Source: Kiritimatiellia bacterium
Lineage (GTDB): Bacteria; Verrucomicrobiota; Kiritimatiellia; CAIQIC01; Lenti-01
Assembly (NCBI GenBank): GCA_017540905.1
Contig: JAFYAC010000018.1
Location: forward strand, 1-42,343
Length of the DNA stretch: 42,343 nt
Direction of reading: 5' to 3'
Shown here: piece after piece, positions 17,901-25,853 of the stretch
Numbering within the stretch: the stretch's first letter is position 1
Layout: every line of letters starts with the position of its first letter
Notes under the pieces: generated by a model
What the model saw: only the letters and a program-made list of their open reading frames with translations
What the model was told of the DNA's origin: nothing
Database searches by the model: none
Program-made: the position numbers and the translations under genes

Positions 17901-18881
17901 GCCGCGGAACGTTGTGCAAAGAAATTCCTGGGGAGCGGCAAAGGGCAAGATGCCCTGGAAGAGGGATGGAATGCCGTCCTGAAGGCGGGGAAGGCCTCCC
18001 GGAAACCCGGGAAAGACGAATGGGCGAAGCTGGAGGGTTCCCTTGCCAAGGCCGACAAGGAGGCGACCGGTCCCGAGAGACAAGCGCTTGCCGCTGCGCA
18101 GGAAACGGTATGCAAGGCGGCCGCCGCCTACTTCGCGGAAAAAGAGAGGTGCGAGGAAAGTGCCCGGCGGCAACAGAATGCCGAGAAGGTTTTGAGCGCC
18201 GTGAGGGACGCTTACAACACGGCGGAGACCGCCGACGCCTTGGCGGCCCAGCTCAAGGTACTCGGTTTCGGCGGGCCCTCCTCCAGGACGGTTTCCAAGG
18301 CCCTCGAAATCATCGTGGGAAGGAAGTATCCCGAAGAGGCCCCCCAGATTTTCGATGCCAAGCGCTTCCTCCGAGACCACCGCGTCCTGAAAGAACTCGG
18401 CATGGAGGAATGCCGCGAAACGGTGAACAAGCGCGTCTGGGGCTGGAACCAACCGTGGGTGGCCCGGGCCCGGACGGAGACGGCAGCTTCCCTCGCGGCA
18501 ATCGGCAAGTCGGATTTCGCCTCGGCCTGGATCCACTGCACAAACGCCGAAAAGGCCCTGTCGAACATGGTCCTTTGGTTGAAGTGCTACAAGAACGCGG
18601 AGAAAACGAAGGAAATGAAGGGGATTCTGGCCGAGAGCAGAAATCGACTCCCGATTCTCATGCTTGTGCGGGGGGACACGGACATTTCGACCTATGAATG
18701 CAATGGCCGGTCGTACAGCGGGGTGACGCCGGCAGAGGAGCCGAACAAGGTGGCGGTCCTGGCCGGGGAGAGGCTTGGGCAGATCCAGAGCGTGGGGCTG
18801 CGCTCCGCCAGCGGAAGGGAGAAGGTGGTCACCGTCCAATTCCAGCGGCGTGGCACGCAAGCGACGGAAATCGATTTCTAA
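14973..18881 (+). CDS. P-loop GTPase (double-GTPase type) with long membrane coiled-coil extension
   Basis: The product has 1302 residues. Its first strand leads to a Walker A GVKGSGKT (15-22), and a RMNTLECAGE segment about 75 residues later is where the family's D-x-x-G-E switch lies, here with Glu-Cys in place of the Asp. LRVLAKRAKVICLFLNP and RLVFVLTQSGG are further core strands, TQSGG taking the place of the base-specificity loop. From about 330 on the protein is helical, with a hydrophobic helix near 680-705 (WIAAALAVAIPLAAWMAG). The start at 14973 overlaps the upstream stop by ATGA. Such GTPases in bacteria occur in conflict and signalling loci; the ligand and effector are unknown. Confidence 0.7.
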   Translation: MTKRTMELGEVLVLGVKGSGKTVFLSVLGHQYEGVGLFGLSLSPDRRTWKWAYDYYQAMSPEDGLQQEFPPATDPKNNPVPLTWKVRLGTEPLFRMNTLECAGETMVKAFGEAGNAAAENEYSEAMTAAFDAMDAGNGAGLTAEADPVTKLRVLAKRAKVICLFLNPRDFESQLAALPEWHAARLEKKLERLRAEGAGAEALKKARMLNARALSEARAGLKGRYGDMLDLLRTFLENDDYREKRLVFVLTQSGGLQRSIEEMGGAWGFLQSNVRQLETYDLRDRSEALAVSAVNNTELIEGEDGLEREHPCGPIESAGLEDFLLTVGGACSQKLAGLKKARRECLDAELRFTENLLDGGTADERWKSARQWFDAALAWNAEVSTFIDGLENVRVGVKQRTQTFAKDDLDRAERRWLAENALHARLAEDVAAGTEPPADIPAWLEVANEAVRGHRMTPWTLDELDLDEGWVGEMVSARKAAWSRLKRRFDGAIGRLDCEEAEAILREADLDETGAAHRKLEEAVENARQDKKRAAEEAQRAAELAEAEKTRSRLEAECRAALEEEELATAETKLRDMEEAEKTAGRSSARPVLEQGVACLKVRYKVLEDLRPVPRLLNNLRAGSSGFAAAMERADQALSRAEQRLEKGENDYGKENFQDLRASINAWKKRMEALKLARGHRRKAKWIAAALAVAIPLAAWMAGRNQAMKTMEAAKRNVMDLVKEEQFEAAQKGLEKLGDHPLFGVRKADYAPRELWTCLDNAAEMARNREGLKKKRAYMERAYGGQGEKVAGIAWIESGEVLKTATAIPVPIKDGQYEWENLPLASERYGVAAQKCKLALESLKTAETGAAKDTTEFASVLKRLEEERTRQDKTCKELEKATLDWKIDLASLPEWKTWDDAKNEARRELPIQEGKPNLPSSEHSMLATKYKNALDNTDGLEKKAQTALHALEGAVDREIQWALVQNQANGMSIQDWKAAERCAKKFLGSGKGQDALEEGWNAVLKAGKASRKPGKDEWAKLEGSLAKADKEATGPERQALAAAQETVCKAAAAYFAEKERCEESARRQQNAEKVLSAVRDAYNTAETADALAAQLKVLGFGGPSSRTVSKALEIIVGRKYPEEAPQIFDAKRFLRDHRVLKELGMEECRETVNKRVWGWNQPWVARARTETAASLAAIGKSDFASAWIHCTNAEKALSNMVLWLKCYKNAEKTKEMKGILAESRNRLPILMLVRGDTDISTYECNGRSYSGVTPAEEPNKVAVLAGERLGQIQSVGLRSASGREKVVTVQFQRRGTQATEIDF

Positions 18882-18944
18882 GCGGAGAAGGGCATGATGC
18901 CAGCGAAAGAACAACGGACAACGGGATTGAAGAAGGACGGGGCC

Positions 18945-19727
18945 ATGAACGCGAAGGGCTGGATGTCGGCCATGATGGCCTTGCTGGGTTGGTGGAGCCT
19001 GTCGGGGTGTGTGCCCGTGCCCGTCTCGGGAGGCCAGCCTACAACCAGCACCCTCTCCGAAACACGGAAACCGATGAGTGCTGAAATCGAGTATTTCTAT
19101 CCAAAGGCCGTCCGGTCGGGGGATGTGGCAAGCATCCAGCTGATTGCGAAAGGGATATTCACCGATGCCGTCGTCAAGGAGCAGACGTATTCGGTCACGC
19201 CGCAACGCAAGCTCTCCGTGGGAATCCTGCCGGGGATGGCGAGCCTCGACCCGGTATCGGCGGTCGGGGGGACGCTTCTGGCCGTTTGGTACAACATCCT
19301 CTTCGTGGGGACGCCGACGCTCAACGGATTGTTCATCGAACCGTTCAATCCGGATCCGGTCCCCGACAGCGAGAGCGTGAACGACGGGCATGCGTTCCGG
19401 CGGAGTGCGCTTCTGGGCTTCCACAAATACGAGTTGGCCGGGCGGAGCGGTAGGGGAGTCCCAGAAGAGAAGAGGGTCTCCGCCGCCGGAACCCGATCCG
19501 TTTCGGGGGTGGATTTCGCGTTCGAGGCCGATTCGGCGTCCGATCCAAGTTTCTGGACGGGGGTCGGCCATTCGGACGACCGCGGCACCGTGTACCTCTA
19601 CGGCGTGGCGCCCGGGAAGCACGTCGGGAGGCTGGTGCTCGAAAAGGTCCCACCCGGCCACTACATGCGGAAAGACCTGCCCCGGCTGGTGGGGTTCGAG
19701 ATGAAAGTGGAGATTCCGGCCGAATGA
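18945..19727 (+). CDS. Predicted lipoprotein of unknown function
   Basis: The 260-residue product begins with a lipoprotein signal: MNAKGWMSAMMALLGWWSL followed by the lipobox LSGC. The mature part is mostly beta-rich (EIEYFYPKAV, GTLLAVWYNILFVGTPTLNG, GTVYLYGVAPGKHVGRLVLE). I recognise no family. An upstream ATG at 18894 is in frame, but the start at 18945 puts the signal peptide at the N-terminus and has AGAAGGACGG before it. It lies 63 bp after the GTPase gene and may link the cytoplasmic complex to the envelope. Confidence 0.6.
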   Translation: MNAKGWMSAMMALLGWWSLSGCVPVPVSGGQPTTSTLSETRKPMSAEIEYFYPKAVRSGDVASIQLIAKGIFTDAVVKEQTYSVTPQRKLSVGILPGMASLDPVSAVGGTLLAVWYNILFVGTPTLNGLFIEPFNPDPVPDSESVNDGHAFRRSALLGFHKYELAGRSGRGVPEEKRVSAAGTRSVSGVDFAFEADSASDPSFWTGVGHSDDRGTVYLYGVAPGKHVGRLVLEKVPPGHYMRKDLPRLVGFEMKVEIPAE

Positions 19728-19780
19728 GGGTCGGAGGCGATTTGGAACATGCCCAAGCGGCGCAACCAGGAGGAAACAGG

Positions 19781-20494
19781 ATGAAACAGCGCACGAAACT
19801 TTGGATGGCGGCGATGGGGGCGTTGGCGCTCGTGGCGGCGGGGGCGGCGCCATCGGCCGCCGTGGTTTTCTCCCCGTTCGGTTTCGCGATCACGTCCGAC
19901 GCGCAGCTTCCGATGTTCCGGACGGGCGTGGTGGGGCTTCGGCTTTCACTCTTCGGGGCCGCCAACGAGTTCATGTACGGGTTGTCCCTCGCGGCGGCCA
20001 TGAACGGGAAGAGCGCGGGCAGCGGGGACGACGACGTGGCCGGCATCCAACTCGCGGGGCTGCTGAACGACGCGGAGGGGGCGGAGTTTGGCGTGTTCCA
20101 GCTTGCGGGGCTGGCGAACCGCATCCGGGGGGGAGGTGGAACCGTGGTGCAGCTTGCGGGATTTTACAACCAGGTCGACGGGCCCGCGAACGGGCTCCAG
20201 CTGGCCGGGGTGGCCAACCGCGCGGAGGGCGATTTCGGCGGGGTGCAGCTTGCGGGGGTGTGCAATGTGGCCGAAAAGGATTTCCGCGGTGTGCAGCTGG
20301 CGGCCATCAACAGGGTTGCGGGAACCCTGTATGGCATCCAACTGGGCGCCTTCAATTACGCAAAGACCGTGCGGGGCCTCCAGATCGGCGCTTTCAACGG
20401 TGCCGGCAACGACATGGGGGGGCTTTCGCTGGCGGTGTTCAACATCAATACCGAAACCCAGGCCCTGTGGCCGTTGCTGCGGGTGGGGTTCTGA
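19781..20494 (+). CDS. Secreted protein of GxQLAGxxN repeats (LA_2272-like surface repeat)
   Basis: The 237-residue product has a signal peptide (residues 1-28, ending APSAA). The rest is about eight repeats of 18-22 residues with the core G-x-x-Q-L-A-G-x-x-N, for example GVFQLAGLAN, GLQLAGVANR, GVQLAGVCN and GIQLGAFN. Such repeats form a stacked beta solenoid or barrel at the cell surface and are known as LA_2272-type surface repeats; I recall this family but not its function. The start has an AGGAGGAAAC ribosome site. The repeats become degenerate towards the C-terminus. Confidence 0.7.
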   Translation: MKQRTKLWMAAMGALALVAAGAAPSAAVVFSPFGFAITSDAQLPMFRTGVVGLRLSLFGAANEFMYGLSLAAAMNGKSAGSGDDDVAGIQLAGLLNDAEGAEFGVFQLAGLANRIRGGGGTVVQLAGFYNQVDGPANGLQLAGVANRAEGDFGGVQLAGVCNVAEKDFRGVQLAAINRVAGTLYGIQLGAFNYAKTVRGLQIGAFNGAGNDMGGLSLAVFNINTETQALWPLLRVGF

Positions 20495-20508
20495 GCCGGG
20501 AGGGAGCC

Positions 20509-21330
20509 ATGAGCGGGCCGGTGGACGGGACGGCCAGGATGGTCCTGGCGCGGCTGGAACGGTTGGAAGAGGAACTGGGGCGGGCGGCGGGGCGGAAGGT
20601 GGGGTTGGCGGAGTTCGGGCGGTTTTGCGCGGCGTACAACGGGCTTGCGGCGGAAGCGGGGGAGGTTTTGGGGAGTCGGTTGCCGGAGCGGGTGCCGACG
20701 GCCGCCGACCGTTTGCTGTCGGGCACGGGGGTGCGGAGCGAGGCCGTGGAGTCGCTTGCGGGGCTGGTGCGGGATGCGGCGGTGGCGGTGCGCGGTGCGG
20801 CGGGGAAGGGGGCGGGACGCGCGCCGGGGCCGTTGAGGTGCATTCGGGCGGGCGGGCGGCCGTGCCAGATGCACGGGGAGATCGACCCGCACCGGTTCGG
20901 GGTGTTTTTCGCGCTCCCGTTCCGGGATCCGCCGACGTGCAAGGCGGTGTGCAATGCGTTGGCGGAGTGGCTGGAGCGGGAGCGGGGGATGGAGGAAAAG
21001 CGCATGTTCCGGGCGGACCGGTGGGTGAGCGCGGGGGACTTCGTGTGCAAGATCTGCAAGGCGATGCAGGAGTCGGAGCTGGTGGTGGCGGACATCACGA
21101 AGCGGAACGCGAACGTGTACTTCGAGCTGGGGCTGGCGATCGGGATGGGCAAGCCGGTGATCCTGCTGCGGGACCGGGAGGACGAGGAGAAGGACGTGGG
21201 ATCGGACCTGCTGGCGCTGGAATACGTGGAGTACGACGGGCGGGAACCGGAGGATGCGGCGTGGCTGCGGCGGTTCGGGGTGGTGTTCGACGGGGTGCGG
21301 AAGGGAGCGGGAAAGGGAAGCCGGGATTGA
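20509..21330 (+). CDS. TIR / nucleoside deoxyribosyltransferase-like protein
   Basis: The product has 273 residues. The first 115 are helical and unassigned. From about 130 there is a flavodoxin-like fold: GVFFALPFRD (131), MFRADRWVSAGD, then ELVVADITKRNANVYFELGL, with Asp195 and Glu206, followed by GKPVILLRDRED. This D-x-T-x-x-N-x-N-V-x-x-E-L-G pattern is shared by TIR-like and nucleoside 2-deoxyribosyltransferase-like proteins, several of which hydrolyse NAD+ or act as effectors in bacterial immunity. Which activity applies here cannot be decided. It follows the repeat protein by 14 bp with an AGGGAG ribosome site. Confidence 0.7.
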   Translation: MSGPVDGTARMVLARLERLEEELGRAAGRKVGLAEFGRFCAAYNGLAAEAGEVLGSRLPERVPTAADRLLSGTGVRSEAVESLAGLVRDAAVAVRGAAGKGAGRAPGPLRCIRAGGRPCQMHGEIDPHRFGVFFALPFRDPPTCKAVCNALAEWLERERGMEEKRMFRADRWVSAGDFVCKICKAMQESELVVADITKRNANVYFELGLAIGMGKPVILLRDREDEEKDVGSDLLALEYVEYDGREPEDAAWLRRFGVVFDGVRKGAGKGSRD

Positions 21331-21342
21331 AGGAGCAGAAGG

Positions 21343-21863
21343 ATGATGGATCTCGCGAGCAGCGTTTGCAACTGGTTTCTGGCCTGTCCCTGGTGGGTGA
21401 GGTATCCGGTAGACGCAATCGCCGTGCTTTTCCTGTTTTTCGTGGCAATCCTGTCGTTCGGCTGCGTCCACCGGATTGCCGGCCTTGAACGGGCGGCGTG
21501 CAAGGAGGGGCGGTGTTCCTTTTCAAGCTGGCCGCCCATGCGACGGCGGCCTTGTACGGGGCGTACTATGCGGCGGTGCTCGTTCCTTCGCTGGTGGGGA
21601 TCGCGGGCATCCTGTTGGGGCTGGGCTGGTTGAAGGCCATCGTGTCGGGCGGAGGGGCGACCGGCGACGGTTCCGGCGGCGGCGGATCCGATGGCGGCCA
21701 GGCAACCGGGGAGAGCGCCGAAGAACCCGAACAGGTGATCATCGACGACGGAAGCTGGCAGGGGATGAAACGGACACGCGAAGGATCGCATTGGCGCGAC
21801 GAACCCGGGAACTACTACAAGCGGAATTTCGACGGCACGTTCGAACGGGACAGCTTGTTCTGA
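21343..21863 (+). pseudogene. Frameshifted membrane protein, paralogue of the gene at 4470
   Basis: The first frame (from 21343) reads a hydrophobic helix and HRIAGLERAACKEG, matching LDRAMCKEG of the protein at 4470. After the G-run at about 21505-21511 it turns into arginine-rich nonsense. The frame starting at 21498 carries the continuation: AVFLFKLAAHATAALYGAYY, two more hydrophobic helices and an acidic C-terminus ending FERDSLF. A single-base -1 shift in the G-run joins them into about 173 residues. A real mutation or a sequencing error is equally possible, so the gene may be intact. Confidence 0.6.
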
Positions 21864-21899
21864 GGTACCCCCCCCCCCCATCCGGCCCGGGCAAAAAAA

Positions 21900-21930
21900 G
21901 TTGCAAGGGCGGGAGGAAAGGGAAAGTATA
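21900..21930 (+). promoter_or_regulatory. Class A element: TTGCAAGGG - 15 bp - AGTATAA
   Basis: An A7 tract leads into GTTGCAAGGG, then 15 bp and AGTATAA. This is the best-looking copy. A run of eleven C (21868-21878) lies just upstream. The gene at 22009 starts about 79 bp downstream. Confidence 0.6.
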
Positions 21931-22008
21931 AGGGGAGAGGCCGGTGCGCGAGCACGGCGGAATGGATTTGGAACACGAACGAAAACAAGCAAAACGAAGG
22001 AGACGGAG

Positions 22009-23715
22009 ATGGCGGTACTTGGATGCACGTGGTTTTTCCTGGGGTTCACGCTGGCGACGTTGCTGGCGGCTGGAGCGGGCGCGGCGCGCAAGCTGACGTG
22101 GCTGGGGCGGGCGCTGGGGCTGCTGGCGGTGTTCCTGGGGGTCCGGTATTTCGTGATTCCGGCGTGGATGCCGGAAGGGGAACTGGCGTACAAGACGAAG
22201 GCGGTGTTCGAAATCATGTTCCTGCACTCGCTGGCGGTGTCGGCGTCGGCGGGAATCACCGCGGGGACGCAGTTGAAGCGGGGCGGGGGGCTGGGGGACT
22301 TGCTGGTGCGTCTGGCGCTGGTGGGCGGGCTGTATCTGGCGTTCTGGGACGTGGTGTCGGTGTGGCCGTTGCTGGGGCAGGCCTGGCTGTGGCTGTACCT
22401 GCTGGCGGTGGTGGTGCTGGGGGGCTGGCTTGGTTCGGTTTGGGTCATGAAAAACATCGTGGGCCTGGCGGTTGAGTCCGCGAGCGGGAACGAGAGCGGG
22501 AAGAAGGTTGCCGCGCGGGGCGGCCTGTCGTGCCTCGGGATGTTGCTGATGGCCGTTCTGGGGATCGTTTCGTCGTTCTACTTCGTGTTCTGCATCCTTT
22601 CGGAGGAAGACCGCACGGCGGCGAACCGGGAAATCGGGAACGTGGTGGCGACGCTGCGGGAGGCGATGTCGGAGAAGATGCCGCTGGTGGAGAAGCAGAC
22701 GGCGAAGCTGCTGGCGGTGTGGGAGAAGGCGCTGGAAGCGGACCGGAAGATGATGGAACGGGGCGGGGGGAGGACGGCGGACGCGCGGTCGCGCCGGGAA
22801 GTGGCGCATTCGCTCGGGGAACTGCGCGAGCTGCTTCTGCCGGTGGACTCGCGGGCCATCCTGTCGGCGGTGGAGAAACTGGACCGGGACATCGCGTCGG
22901 AGAAGAAAGGGCTGGCGGCGGCGCGGGAAAGGCGGCTTTTCCATCCGGCCGGGGCGGAGAAGTGGGAGAAGCGCATCCGTGCACGCGAAGAGAAACTGCC
23001 AGAACTGGAGAAAGCCCGTGCCGACGCGGCGGCGAAGGTGCTGGCGGACCTGGATGCGATCGGCATCCACCTGGAAGGGGAGACCGCGGAACGGTGCCTG
23101 TTCACGGTGAACACGGGAGACCTGGTGGACAATGCGATCGTGGCGAAGAACATCTCGATCCTGGTGGAAAACCTGAAGCGCCTGATGGCGGAAACCGGCG
23201 ACGCGGAATCGGCGAAGCGGTATTTCGGGACGTACCTGGTGATGATCGACGTGCAGGCGGAATGCTACCGGCGGTACATCGCGAAGAGCGAGTCGGGCGA
23301 GTGGCGCAAGGGCGTGGAGGGCATCCGTCGCGACGCGGACGGGGCGCGGGCCCGGAACGCGCTGGAAGCGGGGAAGGACGGATACGCCGAGGCAGAACGG
23401 GAGGGATTCCGGAGGAACGTGGCGCTGAACGAGAGGACGATCGCGGCGGCGGACGCGTACCTGGAGGTGTTGCGCCAGCACGAGGAGATCGTGAAGGGGA
23501 AACTGGCGGAGGCGGAACGGTTGCACACGCTGGCGCTGAACTCGTACGAGACGGTGAGCATCGCGAGCGGGCTGCTGGAGCAGGTGAACGCGAACCAGAC
23601 GGCGTTCGACGCGATGCTGGAGCTGACGCTGCCGTCCATCGCGGCCTACGACGACGCGGGGATGCAGGAAGAATTCGACGCAATCACGCGCAAGCTCCAG
23701 GGCGGAGCCGAATAA
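22009..23715 (+). CDS. Six-helix membrane protein with coiled-coil C-terminus, paralogue of the 9018 gene
   Basis: The 568-residue product has about six hydrophobic helices in residues 1-215, two more than its paralogue at 9018. The rest is cytoplasmic helix, with coiled-coil from about 215 to 345 (LREAMSEKMPLVEKQTAKLL). The conserved block shared with the 9018 protein includes DNAIVAKNI, KRYFGTYLVMIDVQAECYRR, the ESGEWRKGV segment and FDAITRKL at the end. The start is the ATG at 22009, after GAAGGAGACGGAG. It is a single-gene unit between a class A element and a terminator. Function is unknown. Confidence 0.7.
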   Translation: MAVLGCTWFFLGFTLATLLAAGAGAARKLTWLGRALGLLAVFLGVRYFVIPAWMPEGELAYKTKAVFEIMFLHSLAVSASAGITAGTQLKRGGGLGDLLVRLALVGGLYLAFWDVVSVWPLLGQAWLWLYLLAVVVLGGWLGSVWVMKNIVGLAVESASGNESGKKVAARGGLSCLGMLLMAVLGIVSSFYFVFCILSEEDRTAANREIGNVVATLREAMSEKMPLVEKQTAKLLAVWEKALEADRKMMERGGGRTADARSRREVAHSLGELRELLLPVDSRAILSAVEKLDRDIASEKKGLAAARERRLFHPAGAEKWEKRIRAREEKLPELEKARADAAAKVLADLDAIGIHLEGETAERCLFTVNTGDLVDNAIVAKNISILVENLKRLMAETGDAESAKRYFGTYLVMIDVQAECYRRYIAKSESGEWRKGVEGIRRDADGARARNALEAGKDGYAEAEREGFRRNVALNERTIAAADAYLEVLRQHEEIVKGKLAEAERLHTLALNSYETVSIASGLLEQVNANQTAFDAMLELTLPSIAAYDDAGMQEEFDAITRKLQGGAE

Positions 23716-23738
23716 CGGCGGCGCCAGGGAAGCGGCAG

Positions 23739-23780
23739 TGCGCCCCTTCCGGCCGGAGTGGCCGGGGGGCGCATGTTTTT
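23739..23780 (+). terminator. Intrinsic terminator
   Basis: TGCGCCCC (23739-23746) pairs with GGGGCGCA (23766-23773), with an inner stem CCGGCC/GGCCGG and loop GGAGT, followed by TGTTTTT. It is 24 bp after the stop of the 22009 gene and is the clearest terminator in the window. Confidence 0.8.
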
Positions 23781-23808
23781 CGTGGGGAGGGAGGGGGGCA
23801 ACGGTGGC

Positions 23809-23837
23809 TTGGCGGTGGGATGGGGGTGTGGTAGGGT
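23809..23837 (+). promoter_or_regulatory. Class B promoter: TTGGCG - 17 bp - TAGGGT
   Basis: GCAACGGTGGC-TTGGCG (23809-23814) and TAGGGT (23832-23837) are 17 bp apart. It lies just after the terminator and 31 bp before the caspase-FHA start. Confidence 0.7.
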
Positions 23838-23867
23838 TGGGAGGATGAAGCAGCAGGAGACATGTTG

Positions 23868-25853
23868 ATGAAGCGGGCGGCGCTGTTCGTGGGCGTGGAC
23901 GAGTACGAGGACGGGAGCATCGCCAACCTGGCGTATCCGGTGGAGGATGCGTACGGGCTGGCGGCGGCGTTCGACACGCTGCTGGGATTCGAGCGGGTGG
24001 AACGGATGCGGAATCCGGCGGGGAAGAAGGACATCCTGCGGAAGGTGCGGGAGGTGACGTCGGGGCTGGGGAAAGGGGATTTGTTCTTCTTCTACTTCGC
24101 GGGGCACGGTTTCCGGGTGAAGGACAACCACGTGCTGGTTTGCGCCGGGGACTTGTATGCGGACCTGGAGGACGAATACGACGGGTTGCCGGTGGGGCAG
24201 CTGAAGAAGCAGGCGCGGGGGCCGTGGGACCGGATGCTGGTCATCGACGCGTGCCAGAACGACATCCGGCGGACGCGGGGTGCGGACGAGGGGATGGCCG
24301 GGGAGGACTTGACGCTGATTTTGGAGGACGGGGACGGGGAAGGCGGGGATGCCGGGGAAGGGGCGCAGGTGGTGGTGACAAGCTGCGCCGAGGGGCAGAA
24401 GGCGTTGGAGGTGAGGGAACTGGGGCACGGGCTGTTCACGTCGGCGCTGCTGGAGACGGTGAAGGAGCACGCGGCGGAGAAGCGCCGGCTGGACATGGCG
24501 GGCTTCCGGGAGGAGATGGGGGCGCGGATGGGGTCGCTGGCGAAACGGTACCGGCTGCCGGGGAAGCAGAATCCGATGTTCAAGGTGCCCGGGGAGTGCG
24601 GAATCGTGCTGCTGGAGGGGGATGGGCCCGCGCGCCCGGGGAAGGGGGCGGCCCCGGTCCTGGAAGCGGACCGGCGGTGCGTGCAGTCCGAGGGGATTCC
24701 GGGGACGGTGCGGTTCCGGTTCGATCCGGGGCCGGCGGGCGGGGCGGGAAAGGTCCGGATCGCCCTGCGCAATGCATTGACGGGGGAGGAACGGGCGTGC
24801 AAGCCGCGGCGCATGGACCGGGCGGGGGAAATCCGGATCCAGCTGGGCGGGCAGGTGCGGGGGGTGGCGACGTGGACGGTGGAGGTGTCCTGGGAGGCGG
24901 AAGGAAGCCGTCGCCAGTACGTGGGGGAGACCGAAATCGTGGTGGCGGGGGAGGGGAACGCGGGGAAGGTGGCACGGGCGCTTGGGGGCGTGCCGGGGGA
25001 GGACTGGAAGGGGTTGGAGGGAGAAGAGGCGCTGGCCGCATTGCGGCGGTGGGCATTGGGGAAAGAACGGTCCTGGGAGGCGGTGGAGTTGTACGAGGCG
25101 GACGGGGCGGGGCCGGACGAGCCGCCGGCCGCGGCGCGGACGGAGCGTCTGGCGCTGCGGCGGGGCGGCCGCCGCGTGTACGTGTTCGCCGGGGAAACGC
25201 TGCGGTTCGGGCGGGAGCATCCGCCGGAGGCCCCGAACGATTTCACGTTGCGTCCGGGGCGGGGCGGGGTGGCCGCGCCATACCGGCGGATCAGCTCGAT
25301 GCACTGCCGGTTCGCGCCCGACGGGGACGGAGTCGTCCTTGCGGACGGGCGGCCGGACGGGCGGGGGGGAGGGCTGCGGCCATCCCTGAACGGGACGTGG
25401 TGGAACGGGAGGCGCGTGGAGGGCCGCGTCCGGCTGCGTCCGGGCGAGGAAGGCGAGGTGGCCTTCGGGGCCCCGCCCTCGGCATTCGGCGTCCCGCGGC
25501 TGAAGGCGAAGGTTTTGGCGGCGGCGGGATGCGCCGGGTGTCCGGAGGGCGGCCGGGGGGCATGCGGGCGTGCGGGGCGGCCGTCCCTTCTCCTGGAACG
25601 GACGGACGGGGTGGAGGAGCGTTTCCTGGCGTTGTGGGGTTGCGTGGATTGGGGAGACGTGGAGGCGGAGGGGAGAGGGCTGGCGGTTTTCCGGAAAGAG
25701 GGGGCCTTTGCGTGGCGGGAGGGAGACCGATCCGGCTGGCTCGTTCCGGGGGAGCCGGGGCCCGAGGGGCTCGGAGGGGCGGAAATCGGGACGGAGGGAA
25801 ATTGGCGGAAGACGAGGAGGCCGGGGAGCCCGGGAGGCCAGGATGAGGCATGA
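23868..25853 (+). CDS. Caspase-like peptidase with FHA domain
   Basis: The product has 661 residues. The caspase domain fills about 1-245, with FAGHG (His80) and LVIDACQ (Cys129), and then GHGLFTSALLETV. A beta-rich linker follows. An FHA domain lies at about 425-535: a TLRFGRE strand (Arg near 449), RISSMHC (His near 479) and NGTWWNG, all canonical phosphopeptide-binding positions. The start at 23868 keeps the same 12-base spacing from GGAG as in the paralogue at 28002; an ATG at 23862 is too close. FHA reads phosphothreonine, so a kinase substrate could recruit this protease, and the next gene is a Ser/Thr kinase. It overlaps that gene by 11 bp. Confidence 0.8.
   Translation: MKRAALFVGVDEYEDGSIANLAYPVEDAYGLAAAFDTLLGFERVERMRNPAGKKDILRKVREVTSGLGKGDLFFFYFAGHGFRVKDNHVLVCAGDLYADLEDEYDGLPVGQLKKQARGPWDRMLVIDACQNDIRRTRGADEGMAGEDLTLILEDGDGEGGDAGEGAQVVVTSCAEGQKALEVRELGHGLFTSALLETVKEHAAEKRRLDMAGFREEMGARMGSLAKRYRLPGKQNPMFKVPGECGIVLLEGDGPARPGKGAAPVLEADRRCVQSEGIPGTVRFRFDPGPAGGAGKVRIALRNALTGEERACKPRRMDRAGEIRIQLGGQVRGVATWTVEVSWEAEGSRRQYVGETEIVVAGEGNAGKVARALGGVPGEDWKGLEGEEALAALRRWALGKERSWEAVELYEADGAGPDEPPAAARTERLALRRGGRRVYVFAGETLRFGREHPPEAPNDFTLRPGRGGVAAPYRRISSMHCRFAPDGDGVVLADGRPDGRGGGLRPSLNGTWWNGRRVEGRVRLRPGEEGEVAFGAPPSAFGVPRLKAKVLAAAGCAGCPEGGRGACGRAGRPSLLLERTDGVEERFLALWGCVDWGDVEAEGRGLAVFRKEGAFAWREGDRSGWLVPGEPGPEGLGGAEIGTEGNWRKTRRPGSPGGQDEA

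Noticed and set aside
21868-21878. Run of eleven C before the class A element
   Set aside because: Noted as a possible slippage site, but no gene spans it and no role can be argued.
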